Below, in pieces: positions 57,321-64,000 of a DNA stretch of 64,000 nt; position 1 is the stretch's first letter, and the number at the start of each line of letters is the position of its first letter. The notes under the pieces are model-generated. The model had not been told where the DNA came from and did no database searches. It saw only the letters and a program-made list of their open reading frames with translations. A program made the position numbers and the translations under genes. This stretch comes from Burkholderiales bacterium. GTDB lineage: Bacteria; Pseudomonadota; Gammaproteobacteria; Burkholderiales; Burkholderiaceae_E. The DNA is taken from assembly GCA_026399875.1 (NCBI GenBank), contig JAPLQF010000023.1, positions 62,001 to 126,000 on the forward strand, read 5' to 3'.

Positions 57321-58850
57321 ATGTGCGGCATTCTGGGTGTAGTGGCACGTTCATCTGTCAATCAGCTTCTCTATGACGGACTGCTGCTGCTGCAGCATCG
57401 CGGCCAGGATGCCGCCGGCATCGCCACCTCGAATGGCAAGACCTTCTCGATGCACAAGAGCAGCGGGCAGGTTCGCGATGTCTTTCGCACTCGGAATATG
57501 CGCGGATTGCCCGGACGCAGCGGGATCGCCCATGTGCGTTATCCAACCGCCGGGTCGGCCGGAAACGATGAGGAGGCGCAGCCCTTTTACGTCAATGCGC
57601 CCTTCGGTCTGACGCTGGCTCACAACGGCAACCTCACCAATTCGGCTCAGCTCAAGGAAGAGATGTTTCGCCTCGATCGACGGCACATCAATACCGAGTC
57701 CGATTCTGAGGTGCTGCTCAACGTGCTGGCCAACGAGTTGCAGGCAGCCACCGGTGGTGTGTCGCTCGACCCGGATTCGATTTTCAAGGCGATTACCGAA
57801 GTCCATCGCCGGGTGAAAGGGGCTTATGCCTGTGTGGCCGAGATTGCCGGCTATGGGGTCATCGGATTTCGAGATCCGCTTGGCATTCGCCCGCTTTGCT
57901 ATGGCGTGTCCGAGACCGACCATGGCACTGAGTATCTGATCGCTTCCGAGTCGGTGGCGCTTGAAGGCATGGGTTTCTGGTTTGTGCGCGATATCGCCCC
58001 GGGTGAGGCAGTGTTCATCGATCTCGACGGCAATTTTCATTCGCGCGTTTGCGCGCCCAACGCGTCGCTCAACCCGTGCATTTTCGAGTATGTGTATTTT
58101 GCTCGGCCGGATTCGGTGATCGATGGCGTGTCGGTCTATGACGCTCGTCTGAAGATGGGTGAGTACCTGGCTGAGAAGGTGCGTCGCGAGTTGCGAACCG
58201 GCGATATCGATGTGGTCATGCCGATTCCTGACACATCGAGGCCGTCGGCATTGCAACTGGCCAATCGCCTCAACCTCGATTATCGCGAGGGCTTCATCAA
58301 GAATCGTTATGTCGGGCGCACCTTCATCATGCCGGGCCAGGCCATCCGCAGCCGGTCGGTTCGTCAGAAGCTCAATGCGATGAGCATCGAGTTTCGGGGC
58401 AAGAATGTGCTGCTGGTCGATGACTCGATCGTGCGAGGAACCACCTCGCACGAAATCGTCCAGATGGCTCGTGCGGCCGGCGCCAATAAAGTCTATTTCG
58501 CTTCGGCCTCGCCGCCGGTGCGCTACCCGAATGTCTACGGCATCGATATGCCGACGCGTTCCGAGCTGATCGCCAATGGTCGCACTGACAATGAAATCAG
58601 ACTGGCGATCGGCGCTGATGCACTGGTCTATCAGGACATCGATGGCATGCGACGGTCGGTCCGCGATTTGGGCCGTCACCTGAATCGTTTCGAGGCATCG
58701 TGCTTTGATGGCGTCTACATTACGGGTGATGTGACGCCCGAGTATCTCGACCACCTTGAGACGAGCCGCCTCAATCCGGTGGAGCATGTCGAAGAGTCCG
58801 GACAGAAAGCGCAGATGAATCTGCAGTTTTCGAGCCAGAACAAGCAATAG
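57321..58850 (+). CDS. purF: Amidophosphoribosyltransferase
   Basis: A 509-residue enzyme that makes phosphoribosylamine from PRPP and glutamine, the first committed step of purine synthesis. The glutaminase nucleophile is Cys2 of MCGILGVV, so the start is fixed at ATG 57321, helped by GGAGAAG. HNGNLTNS, DPLGIRPLCYG and the PRPP loop VLLVDDSIVRGTTSHE (about 370-385) are in place. It is the last gene of the conserved block. The metZ gene that often follows purF in related genomes is not there; an accessory segment begins instead. Confidence 0.98.
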   Translation: MCGILGVVARSSVNQLLYDGLLLLQHRGQDAAGIATSNGKTFSMHKSSGQVRDVFRTRNMRGLPGRSGIAHVRYPTAGSAGNDEEAQPFYVNAPFGLTLAHNGNLTNSAQLKEEMFRLDRRHINTESDSEVLLNVLANELQAATGGVSLDPDSIFKAITEVHRRVKGAYACVAEIAGYGVIGFRDPLGIRPLCYGVSETDHGTEYLIASESVALEGMGFWFVRDIAPGEAVFIDLDGNFHSRVCAPNASLNPCIFEYVYFARPDSVIDGVSVYDARLKMGEYLAEKVRRELRTGDIDVVMPIPDTSRPSALQLANRLNLDYREGFIKNRYVGRTFIMPGQAIRSRSVRQKLNAMSIEFRGKNVLLVDDSIVRGTTSHEIVQMARAAGANKVYFASASPPVRYPNVYGIDMPTRSELIANGRTDNEIRLAIGADALVYQDIDGMRRSVRDLGRHLNRFEASCFDGVYITGDVTPEYLDHLETSRLNPVEHVEESGQKAQMNLQFSSQNKQ

Positions 58851-58912
58851 CGATAAAGATGGCGCCGATAAATCGATCGGTGTCTCGGCCTGGTACCGAA
58901 AGCGCTTCAGCT

Positions 58913-59293
58913 TTACCAGAACGCCTCGAAGTCGAATGAGAGTTGCCTGTGATGGCGGATCGAAAGCAGATACGAGCTGCTCTTGATCCGCGCATATAGC
59001 AAGAGGTAGTACGTCATTACGTACTCGCGCAATTCGACCTCATTGCCGATCGAGCCGAGTTGTTTGGTCAGGCGAGCAATGCCGTTGGCAGCCTCGACAG
59101 AGTGAACTGGCCGCTCGAAAAACATGCGCCCTAAGTTGGGGAATCTTTCAAGATTGGGAATCACGGTATCGGTCAGTTCATCCAGCAAGGCATCGAAACT
59201 TTGTTCAGCCGCTGCTTCAATCAGGAATACTTCAAGGGCCTCAAGGTTCCGCTCGAAGTTGGTGGTGAGTTTGACAGTGTGCTTGGCCTTCAC
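58913..59293 (-). CDS. RelE/ParE-superfamily toxin
   Basis: A 126-residue protein with the RelE/ParE fold pattern: an N-terminal strand (VKLTTNFERNLEALEVFL), a helical pair, then RLTKQLGSIGNEVELREYVMTYYLLLYARI and a short basic-aromatic end (SIRHHRQLSFDFEAFW). Toxins of this family either cleave mRNA at the ribosome or poison gyrase; which one applies cannot be read. The start is GTG 59293 with AAGGGA upstream. It lies 12 bp after the antitoxin gene, the usual antitoxin-first order. Confidence 0.82.
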   Translation of the reverse strand: MKAKHTVKLTTNFERNLEALEVFLIEAAAEQSFDALLDELTDTVIPNLERFPNLGRMFFERPVHSVEAANGIARLTKQLGSIGNEVELREYVMTYYLLLYARIKSSSYLLSIRHHRQLSFDFEAFW

Positions 59294-59305
59294 CTGGGGT
59301 TTCCC

Positions 59306-59608
59306 TTACCTGCCCGCCTTCGCCGCGCGACGGCGTTTGATAGCGTTCAGAGTGCTGCGTGCGTCTTTGACCTTACCTGCTGCGACGTCTGCGAGGCCTT
59401 GACTGGCTTCGTCAATCAACAGCAGGTGGATGCGTTCTCGTTCAAGTCGGTGGTAATAGTCCAGTCGCTGGGCATCGATGATGGCCACGTAGCTCTCACC
59501 GTTCTTGGTGATGATCTTTTCTGCCCCAGCCTTCACCTCGTCGGCCAGTTCGGACAGGTTAGACCTTGCTTGAGACAGCGAAATCACGTCACTGGTAGAA
59601 ATGGCCAT
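59306..59608 (-). CDS. Phd/YefM-family antitoxin
   Basis: A 100-residue antitoxin. SDVISLSQARSNLSELADEV (about 5-24) is the DNA-binding Phd/YefM pattern, and NGESYVAIIDAQRLDYYHRL follows; the remaining C-terminal part should wrap around the toxin. ATG 59608 gives the family start; the upstream frame has no similarity. It represses its own operon in this family, and an inverted repeat lies just upstream. It is transcribed before the toxin. Confidence 0.88.
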   Translation of the reverse strand: MAISTSDVISLSQARSNLSELADEVKAGAEKIITKNGESYVAIIDAQRLDYYHRLERERIHLLLIDEASQGLADVAAGKVKDARSTLNAIKRRRAAKAGR

Positions 59609-59626
59609 CGCTTTTGCTCTGAAATC

Positions 59627-59644
59627 TGTACGCTGTATTGTACA
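59627..59644 (-). promoter_or_regulatory. Inverted repeat upstream of the antitoxin gene (candidate operator)
   Basis: TGTAC and GTACA are perfect inverted arms separated by 8 bp, 19 bp upstream of the antitoxin ATG, within an AT-richer stretch. Position and symmetry fit autoregulation by the Phd/YefM protein. Confidence 0.5.
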
Positions 59645-60004
59645 TTTTGTAGGCAACAAAGTGGTCTTGAACGACATGAGTCGACGATGTTTTGAAAGAT
59701 TTTCCGGCCTGCCCTGAAATCTGGGTTCACGGAAAAATTGAGCTTGCCGCTTGTCGCAAAGGCGAGGAGCCATCTAGGACAGGGCAGATTCAATGAAGAA
59801 AAAACAGTTGGGTTTTGAGGGCAGGCCGCTGAGATCGGCAGCTGATCTGCCACCCAGGCACAAGGTCTGCTGTCAGCGATGTATCTCTGGCTAAAGAAGT
59901 TTGCCGCGCTCAATACCAACAATGTCAGATGTCCTCGCGAACGCGAACGCGAACGCGAGCCCAAGAACGTACATCTGAAACGTACATCTGAACCGGATCC
60001 TGGT
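59645..60004. other. Gene-free gap with short tandem repeats
   Basis: No supported gene is seen here. A 33-codon open frame at 59792 (MKKKQLGFEG) has no recognisable relatives. The gap holds a hexamer array GCGAAC x3 plus GCGAGC (59937-59960) and a perfect 13-bp duplication of AACGTACATCTGA (59966-59991). Confidence 0.6.
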
Positions 60005-60320
60005 CGAGCGTCGGATGGCGATCGACAACCTCAAGGATAAGGGTGTTGGGTTATCAGCCGACAGGGCTTTGGCCTCACGCGCTGATGATTGATGCGATGA
60101 GGCGACTGGCAAGGGAGTACCCCGGGTTCGGTTATCGCCAAATCCGAATCGACCTCAGACGCAAGGGTCACGAAGAGAGGTATGCGTGTACCCCGCATGG
60201 GGAAGATGGCTGGCCTGCACCTCCCGCAGGATCGGACCAGACGGCCCAGACGGCGCACGTCGAGATGCGTGTCTGCGCTCGGTGCCGCCAATCGGACAAC
60301 GGCGCTGATTTCCGGGTATG
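60005..60320 (+). pseudogene. Decayed IS3-type transposase (OrfB) fragment
   Basis: Short stretches in shifting plus-strand frames match the start of IS3-family OrfB: RRMAIDNLKDKGVG (about 60012), then AMRRLAREYPGFGYRQIRI (about 60096-60152) with the family's YPRFGYRRI motif, then, in another frame, MAGLHLPQDRTRRPRRRTS (about 60206-60262). At least two frameshifts separate them, and the DDE catalytic region is gone. No terminal inverted repeats or target-site duplication can be identified. Confidence 0.65.
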
Positions 60321-60358
60321 GCCTCATCAATTTTGCGGGTACGGCCTCATCAATTGTG
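60313..60358 (+). repeat. 23-bp tandem duplication (two mismatches)
   Basis: CGGGTATGGCCTCATCAATT-type units lie at 60313-60335 and 60336-60358. They follow the transposase remnant and precede the PEP-CTERM gene. Confidence 0.85.
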
Positions 60359-60500
60359 CAGAGGACATGTGCTTCGGTCGTCGCGCACAGTTTGCCTGGC
60401 GTCGAAACCAATCTGACAGGGAAACGCCACCGGACGTTCAAGAAAAGCGCGGCGAAGGAAGTTCGGGTCCCTGCCTTTATCCACCATCCAAGGAATACTC

Positions 60501-61175
60501 ATGAGATCGCAACTATTTGCCTTAGCATTGGCCAGCATGCTGTTCGCGGCCAGTTCAGCCCACGCCTCCATTACGGCCTATACCTCGCTCACCAGCTTCA
60601 ATGCTGCCGCCGGCTCCACGACGGTGGAAGACTTCAGCACCGCCCCCATAGGGTTCGGCACTGGCAACTACAGCGGTTCGTTCAACGGCTTCTCGCTGAC
60701 TGGCGCGTCCAACGGCAATAACGTGGGCATCTCGACCGGATCGTTAGCGTCGGGTGGTAATGACACTGCCATTCCAGTCGCATTCGCCGGTCAGAAATTC
60801 TACGGCTGGGGCAACTTCGTCGGTAGCCCCGGTGCATTGTCGACCTTCACCCCGAGCATCGCCGCTTCTGCTCTCGGCTTTGACTTCTTCAACACCGACG
60901 GCTCTGACAACTACAACGTGCTGGTCAACGGCAATGTACTGGCCACGATCGGTTACAGGTCCACTGGCTTTCTGGGCTTCGTGGCCAACGGTGCCGATTC
61001 CATCAGCAGCGTCTCGATAAGGGCGAACAACATTGGTGGCTATGTCTCCACTGCAGGTATCGACAACGTCCGCGTTTCGAGTGTGCCCGAGCCGATATCC
61101 CTCATGTTAGTCGGCCTGGGTCTGATTGCCGTTGCCCTGAGCCGCAGCAGCAAGGGCCAAGTCCTGGCCGCTTGA
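60501..61175 (+). CDS. PEP-CTERM sorting-domain protein
   Basis: A 224-residue exported protein. It has a Sec signal peptide (ALALASMLFAASSAHA, cleaved at about 22), a Gly/Asn/Ser/Thr-rich beta-type body, and a C-terminal PEP-CTERM signal: VPEPISLMLVGLGLIAVALS followed by the basic SRSSKG. Such proteins are cut and attached or released by an exosortase (EpsH) in exopolysaccharide-producing Gram-negatives. No exosortase is in the window, so it must be elsewhere. AAGGAA before ATG 60501 sets the start. Base composition is less GC-rich than the neighbours, consistent with an accessory gene. Confidence 0.9.
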   Translation: MRSQLFALALASMLFAASSAHASITAYTSLTSFNAAAGSTTVEDFSTAPIGFGTGNYSGSFNGFSLTGASNGNNVGISTGSLASGGNDTAIPVAFAGQKFYGWGNFVGSPGALSTFTPSIAASALGFDFFNTDGSDNYNVLVNGNVLATIGYRSTGFLGFVANGADSISSVSIRANNIGGYVSTAGIDNVRVSSVPEPISLMLVGLGLIAVALSRSSKGQVLAA

Positions 61176-61422
61176 AGCTTGTCATAGATACCAGATCAAT
61201 CAATCTGTGCTTGATCATGGACCGTCGAATGCTCAACCTGCCCAAACGGTGCGACGAGTAGTCTGCCGCTTTCATCCGGTCGCACCGGGGCGCGTCCAGT
61301 GACCAAGCCTGCACCACCGTCTGACCCGACGTGCCCCTGGCATCTCGATACGCCGGCGATTCGTGACGGCATCGAGCGCACTGCCATCTCGAACACAATA
61401 ATCCGATCTTCCTGACCTCAAG
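61176..61422. other. Gap between the PEP-CTERM gene and dnaE2
   Basis: No supported gene, RNA or clear hairpin is visible in these 247 bp, and the short open frames on both strands lack recognisable motifs. It lies between convergent stop codons and is the right boundary of the accessory segment. Confidence 0.5.
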
Positions 61423-64000
61423 CTATCGGAAGTCACGGCTGCGTGCAGTCAGTTCGCCCAGCATCGGGGTGTGATCGACCACCCGCCTGGCGACCAGATG
61501 CATGACCTGCCCGCCGGTGGCGACATCAGCCTGCCAGACGCCGAAGACAGTCATCAGGCGCGAGCCGAGGATCTCCTTGCGGTAGCGCTCGAGCAGGTCT
61601 GGCCAGACGATGACATTGATCGTGCCGGTATCGTCTTCGAGCGTAATGAAGACCACACCGCGGGCGGTCTCGGGGCGCTGGCGATGGGTGACCAGACCGC
61701 TCGCGCGGGCGAGCCGGCCATCGGGATAGCCGCGCAGCACCGATGCCGGCTGCACCTGGAAGGCATTGAGCGCGTCGCGCAGCAGGGTCAGCGGATGTCG
61801 CCCCATCGGGATACCGAGCGCCGCGTAGTCGGCCACGATGGTCTCGCCTTCGGTCAGCGGCGTGAGCGTGATATCGGGTTCGGAAAAACGTGCATCGGCA
61901 AGCAGCGCCGGCATCGGTTCGATGGCGGCGGCCTGCCAGGCCGCCTGAGCACGGTGACCGGCCAGCGCGGCGAGGGCATCGGCATGGGCGAGTGCCTGCA
62001 GGTCACGGCGCTGCAACTGCGCGCTGCGGGCCAGGTCTTCGACGCTGGCAAAGGCCGGCGCGATGCCTGCGGCGCTGCGCCGATCGCGCTCGGCCAGCAG
62101 TCGAAGGGCAGACTGCTCGGACAGTCCGCTGATGCGGTTAAGCCCCAGGCGCACCGCGGGCTGAGGGCGAAAATCAACGCCATTGTCGATCTGCGCAGCA
62201 GCCGGTGTGCGTTCTTCGAGCTGCGAATGCCAGTGGCTTGCCAGCACGCAGACGCCGCGCACCTCGACGCCATGCGCGCGTGCATCACGCACCAGTTGGG
62301 CCGGCGCATAAAAGCCCATGGGTTGAGAGTCGAGGAGCGCGGCAAGGAAGGCGGCGGGCTCGTGGCGTTTGATCCAGCAACTGACATAGACCAGCAGCGC
62401 GAAGCTGGCGGCATGGCTTTCAGGAAAGCCGTATTCACCGAAGCCCTCGATCTGCTTGAAGATTCGGTCGGCAAACTCGGGCTGATAGCCGCGTGCGAGC
62501 ATGCCGTCGATGACCTTGGCCTGGAAGGCATGCAGCCCGCCTTTGCGCTTCCAGGCGGCCATGGCGCGACGCAGCTGATCGGCTTCGCCCGGCGTGAAGC
62601 CGGCGGCGAGGATGGCGATCTGCATCACCTGTTCCTGGAAGATCGGCACGCCTAATGTGCGCTCGAGCGCCGGTCGAATTTCATCGCGCGGATAGTCGAC
62701 CGGCTCGATCCCCTGGCGGCGTCGAAGGTAGGGATGGATCATGCCGCCCTGAATTGGCCCGGGCCGCACAATGGCCACCTCGATCACCAGATCGTAGAAG
62801 CAACGGGGCCGCAGCCTGGGCAGCATGCTCATCTGCGCGCGCGACTCGATCTGGAACACGCCCACGGTGTCGGCGGCGCTGATCATCTCGTAGGTATCGG
62901 GGTCTTCGGCCGGGATGTCCTGCAGACGAAAGCGCTGCGGGCCGTCGAGCGTGCCATGGCGGCGCAGGGTGATGAAGTCGAGTGCGCGACGGATGGCACT
63001 CAGCATGCCGAGCGCCAGCACATCGACCTTGAGCAGGCCGAGGGCATCGAGGTCGTCCTTGTCCCATTGGATGACGCTGCGTTCGGGCATGGCCGCGTTT
63101 TCGATCGGCACCAGCCGCGCGAGTGAGTCGCGTGCGATGACAAAGCCGCCGCTGTGCTGAGACAGATGGCGCGGAAAACCCATCAGGGTTTGCGTGAGGG
63201 TCATCCAGTGCTGCACTGTGGCTGAGGCGGGGTCGAAGCCGGCTTCGACGAAGCGCTCAGGCTGGATGGCACGGCCATCCCACCACTGCTGATTGCGGGT
63301 GAGAAGATCGATTCGCTGGGGCTCGATGCCTAATGCCCGACCGACATCGCGCAGTGCCGAGCGTGGTCGATAGGTGTTGATGGCGCCGGTGAGCGCGGTG
63401 CGCTCGCGCCCGTATTTGGCGTAGAGGTATTGAATGACCTCCTCACGGCGCTGGTGTTCGAAGTCGACATCGATGTCGGGCGGCTCGTTGCGCTCGCGGC
63501 TGATGAAGCGCTCAAAGAGCACGCTGGTGCGGGCCGGATCGACTTCGGTGATGCCCAGGCAGTAGCAGACTGCCGAGTTGGCCGCTGACCCTCGGCCCTG
63601 GCACAGGATGCCTCGGGACCGCGCGAACTGCACGATGTCGGCCACCGTGAGGAAGTAGGGCTCGTAGTGCAGCTCGGTGATCAGCGCGAGCTCGTGCTCG
63701 ATCTGGGCACGTACCGTGTCGGGCAGACCTTGCGGATAGCGGCCGACCACGCCTTCATAGGCGAGGTGACGCAGCCAGCTGGCCGGGGTGTGATCGCTTG
63801 GCACGATTTCGTCGGGGTATTCATAGCGCAGGGAATCGAGCGAGAAGTGGCAATGCGCTGCGATTTCGAGGGTTTCTTCGAGGAGCTCGGGCGGATAGAG
63901 CTGGGCCAGGCGCAGCCGACTTCGAAGATGCTGCTCGGCATTGGCTGCCAGCGAAAAGCCGAGGTCTTTGACCGGCTTGCCCAGCCGCGTGGCGACCAGC
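61423..64000 (-). CDS. dnaE2: Error-prone DNA polymerase DnaE2 (C-terminal part)
   Basis: The gene runs off the right edge; about 858 C-terminal residues are visible and the PHP domain lies beyond the window. The frame stays open from the edge to TGA 61423. Polymerase landmarks are GYEPYFLTV-like HYEPYFLTVADIV, GRGSAANSAVCYCLG and the catalytic PPDIDVDFEHQRREEV. LSQHSGGFVI and FGEYGFPESHAASFALLVY follow, the latter distinguishing DnaE2 from DnaE1, and an OB domain with DDTGTINVIVW is near the end. DnaE2 works with ImuA and ImuB in damage-induced mutagenesis; those genes are expected to the right. GTG 63804 is only an internal codon. Confidence 0.95.
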   Translation of the reverse strand, partial: LVATRLGKPVKDLGFSLAANAEQHLRSRLRLAQLYPPELLEETLEIAAHCHFSLDSLRYEYPDEIVPSDHTPASWLRHLAYEGVVGRYPQGLPDTVRAQIEHELALITELHYEPYFLTVADIVQFARSRGILCQGRGSAANSAVCYCLGITEVDPARTSVLFERFISRERNEPPDIDVDFEHQRREEVIQYLYAKYGRERTALTGAINTYRPRSALRDVGRALGIEPQRIDLLTRNQQWWDGRAIQPERFVEAGFDPASATVQHWMTLTQTLMGFPRHLSQHSGGFVIARDSLARLVPIENAAMPERSVIQWDKDDLDALGLLKVDVLALGMLSAIRRALDFITLRRHGTLDGPQRFRLQDIPAEDPDTYEMISAADTVGVFQIESRAQMSMLPRLRPRCFYDLVIEVAIVRPGPIQGGMIHPYLRRRQGIEPVDYPRDEIRPALERTLGVPIFQEQVMQIAILAAGFTPGEADQLRRAMAAWKRKGGLHAFQAKVIDGMLARGYQPEFADRIFKQIEGFGEYGFPESHAASFALLVYVSCWIKRHEPAAFLAALLDSQPMGFYAPAQLVRDARAHGVEVRGVCVLASHWHSQLEERTPAAAQIDNGVDFRPQPAVRLGLNRISGLSEQSALRLLAERDRRSAAGIAPAFASVEDLARSAQLQRRDLQALAHADALAALAGHRAQAAWQAAAIEPMPALLADARFSEPDITLTPLTEGETIVADYAALGIPMGRHPLTLLRDALNAFQVQPASVLRGYPDGRLARASGLVTHRQRPETARGVVFITLEDDTGTINVIVWPDLLERYRKEILGSRLMTVFGVWQADVATGGQVMHLVARRVVDHTPMLGELTARSRDFR

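Noticed and set aside
57351-58847. 498-codon open frame antisense to purF
   Set aside because: purF is full length with Cys2 and the PRPP loop; the antisense frame has no recognisable content.
59792-59893. Small 33-codon gene beginning MKKKQLGFEG
   Set aside because: It has a tolerable start region but no recognised family, and lies among repeats and IS debris; support is too weak.
61471-62655. 394-codon plus-strand frame over dnaE2
   Set aside because: It is antisense to a conserved polymerase region and has no motif.

Overview
The window looks like chromosomal DNA of a high-GC betaproteobacterium, most likely in the Burkholderiales. The best evidence is the run leuC-leuD-leuB-asd-fimV-truA-trpF-trpB-trpA-accD-folC-SPOR protein-cvpA-purF (42857-58850), a gene order typical of that group. 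A Bug-family solute-binding protein, an HcaT-like MFS gene and a dnaE2 mutasome polymerase fit the same placement. No genus can be named from sequence alone.

Layout. 1-160 is the end of an outer-membrane-type protein. 194-4990 holds a four-domain rhodanese, a remnant of a class III aminotransferase, a TLP1-type thiolase and a cytochrome P450. At 5047-6015 is a 322-residue protein that matches light-dependent protochlorophyllide reductase (LPOR), with Tyr193, Lys197 and Cys226 at the cyanobacterial numbering; this is the most striking gene here. 6207-14123 is a long forward run: beta-carbonic anhydrase, sulfurtransferase, flavin reductase-like protein, NTF2/FMO fusion, crotonase, then a kinase / small protein / acyl-CoA dehydrogenase trio laid out like LvaA-LvaB-LvaC of levulinate catabolism. 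14132-33059 is a mosaic of acyl-CoA genes (three CaiB/BaiF CoA-transferases, two more crotonases, an SCP2-type thiolase with its DUF35 partner, a second APH-type kinase) mixed with transporters, an LLM flavoprotein, a TPR protein and a large lipoprotein. 33107-41841 has an RsbW/STAS partner-switching pair, tRNA-Val(CAC), a hexose-6-phosphate mutarotase, gltX, a MaoC-type dehydratase, a Bug protein, aroC, a broken MFS gene and an M48-like protein with an altered active site. 42094-42585 is an unknown small protein. 42857-58850 is the biosynthetic block. 58851-61422 is a small accessory segment (toxin-antitoxin pair, decayed IS3-type transposase, PEP-CTERM protein), and 61423-64000 is the C-terminal part of dnaE2.

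How it works together. The left half suggests a generalist that activates, dehydrogenates, hydrates and thiolytically cleaves unusual acyl chains, with P450, FMO-like and LLM oxygenases as possible entry enzymes and CoA-transferases and APH-type kinases handling activated acids. The right half is leucine, lysine/threonine, tryptophan, chorismate, fatty-acid, folate and purine biosynthesis plus tRNA maturation and cell-pole/septal proteins.

Unusual themes are the LPOR without any other pigment gene in view, several damaged reading frames (aminotransferase remnant, a CoA-transferase with a shifted tail, a CoA-transferase without its N-terminus, an MFS gene with an internal out-of-frame deletion, a dead transposase), and many short perfect tandem duplications of 12-16 bp in gaps or at stop codons. 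Some of the broken frames could be assembly errors and should be checked against reads.
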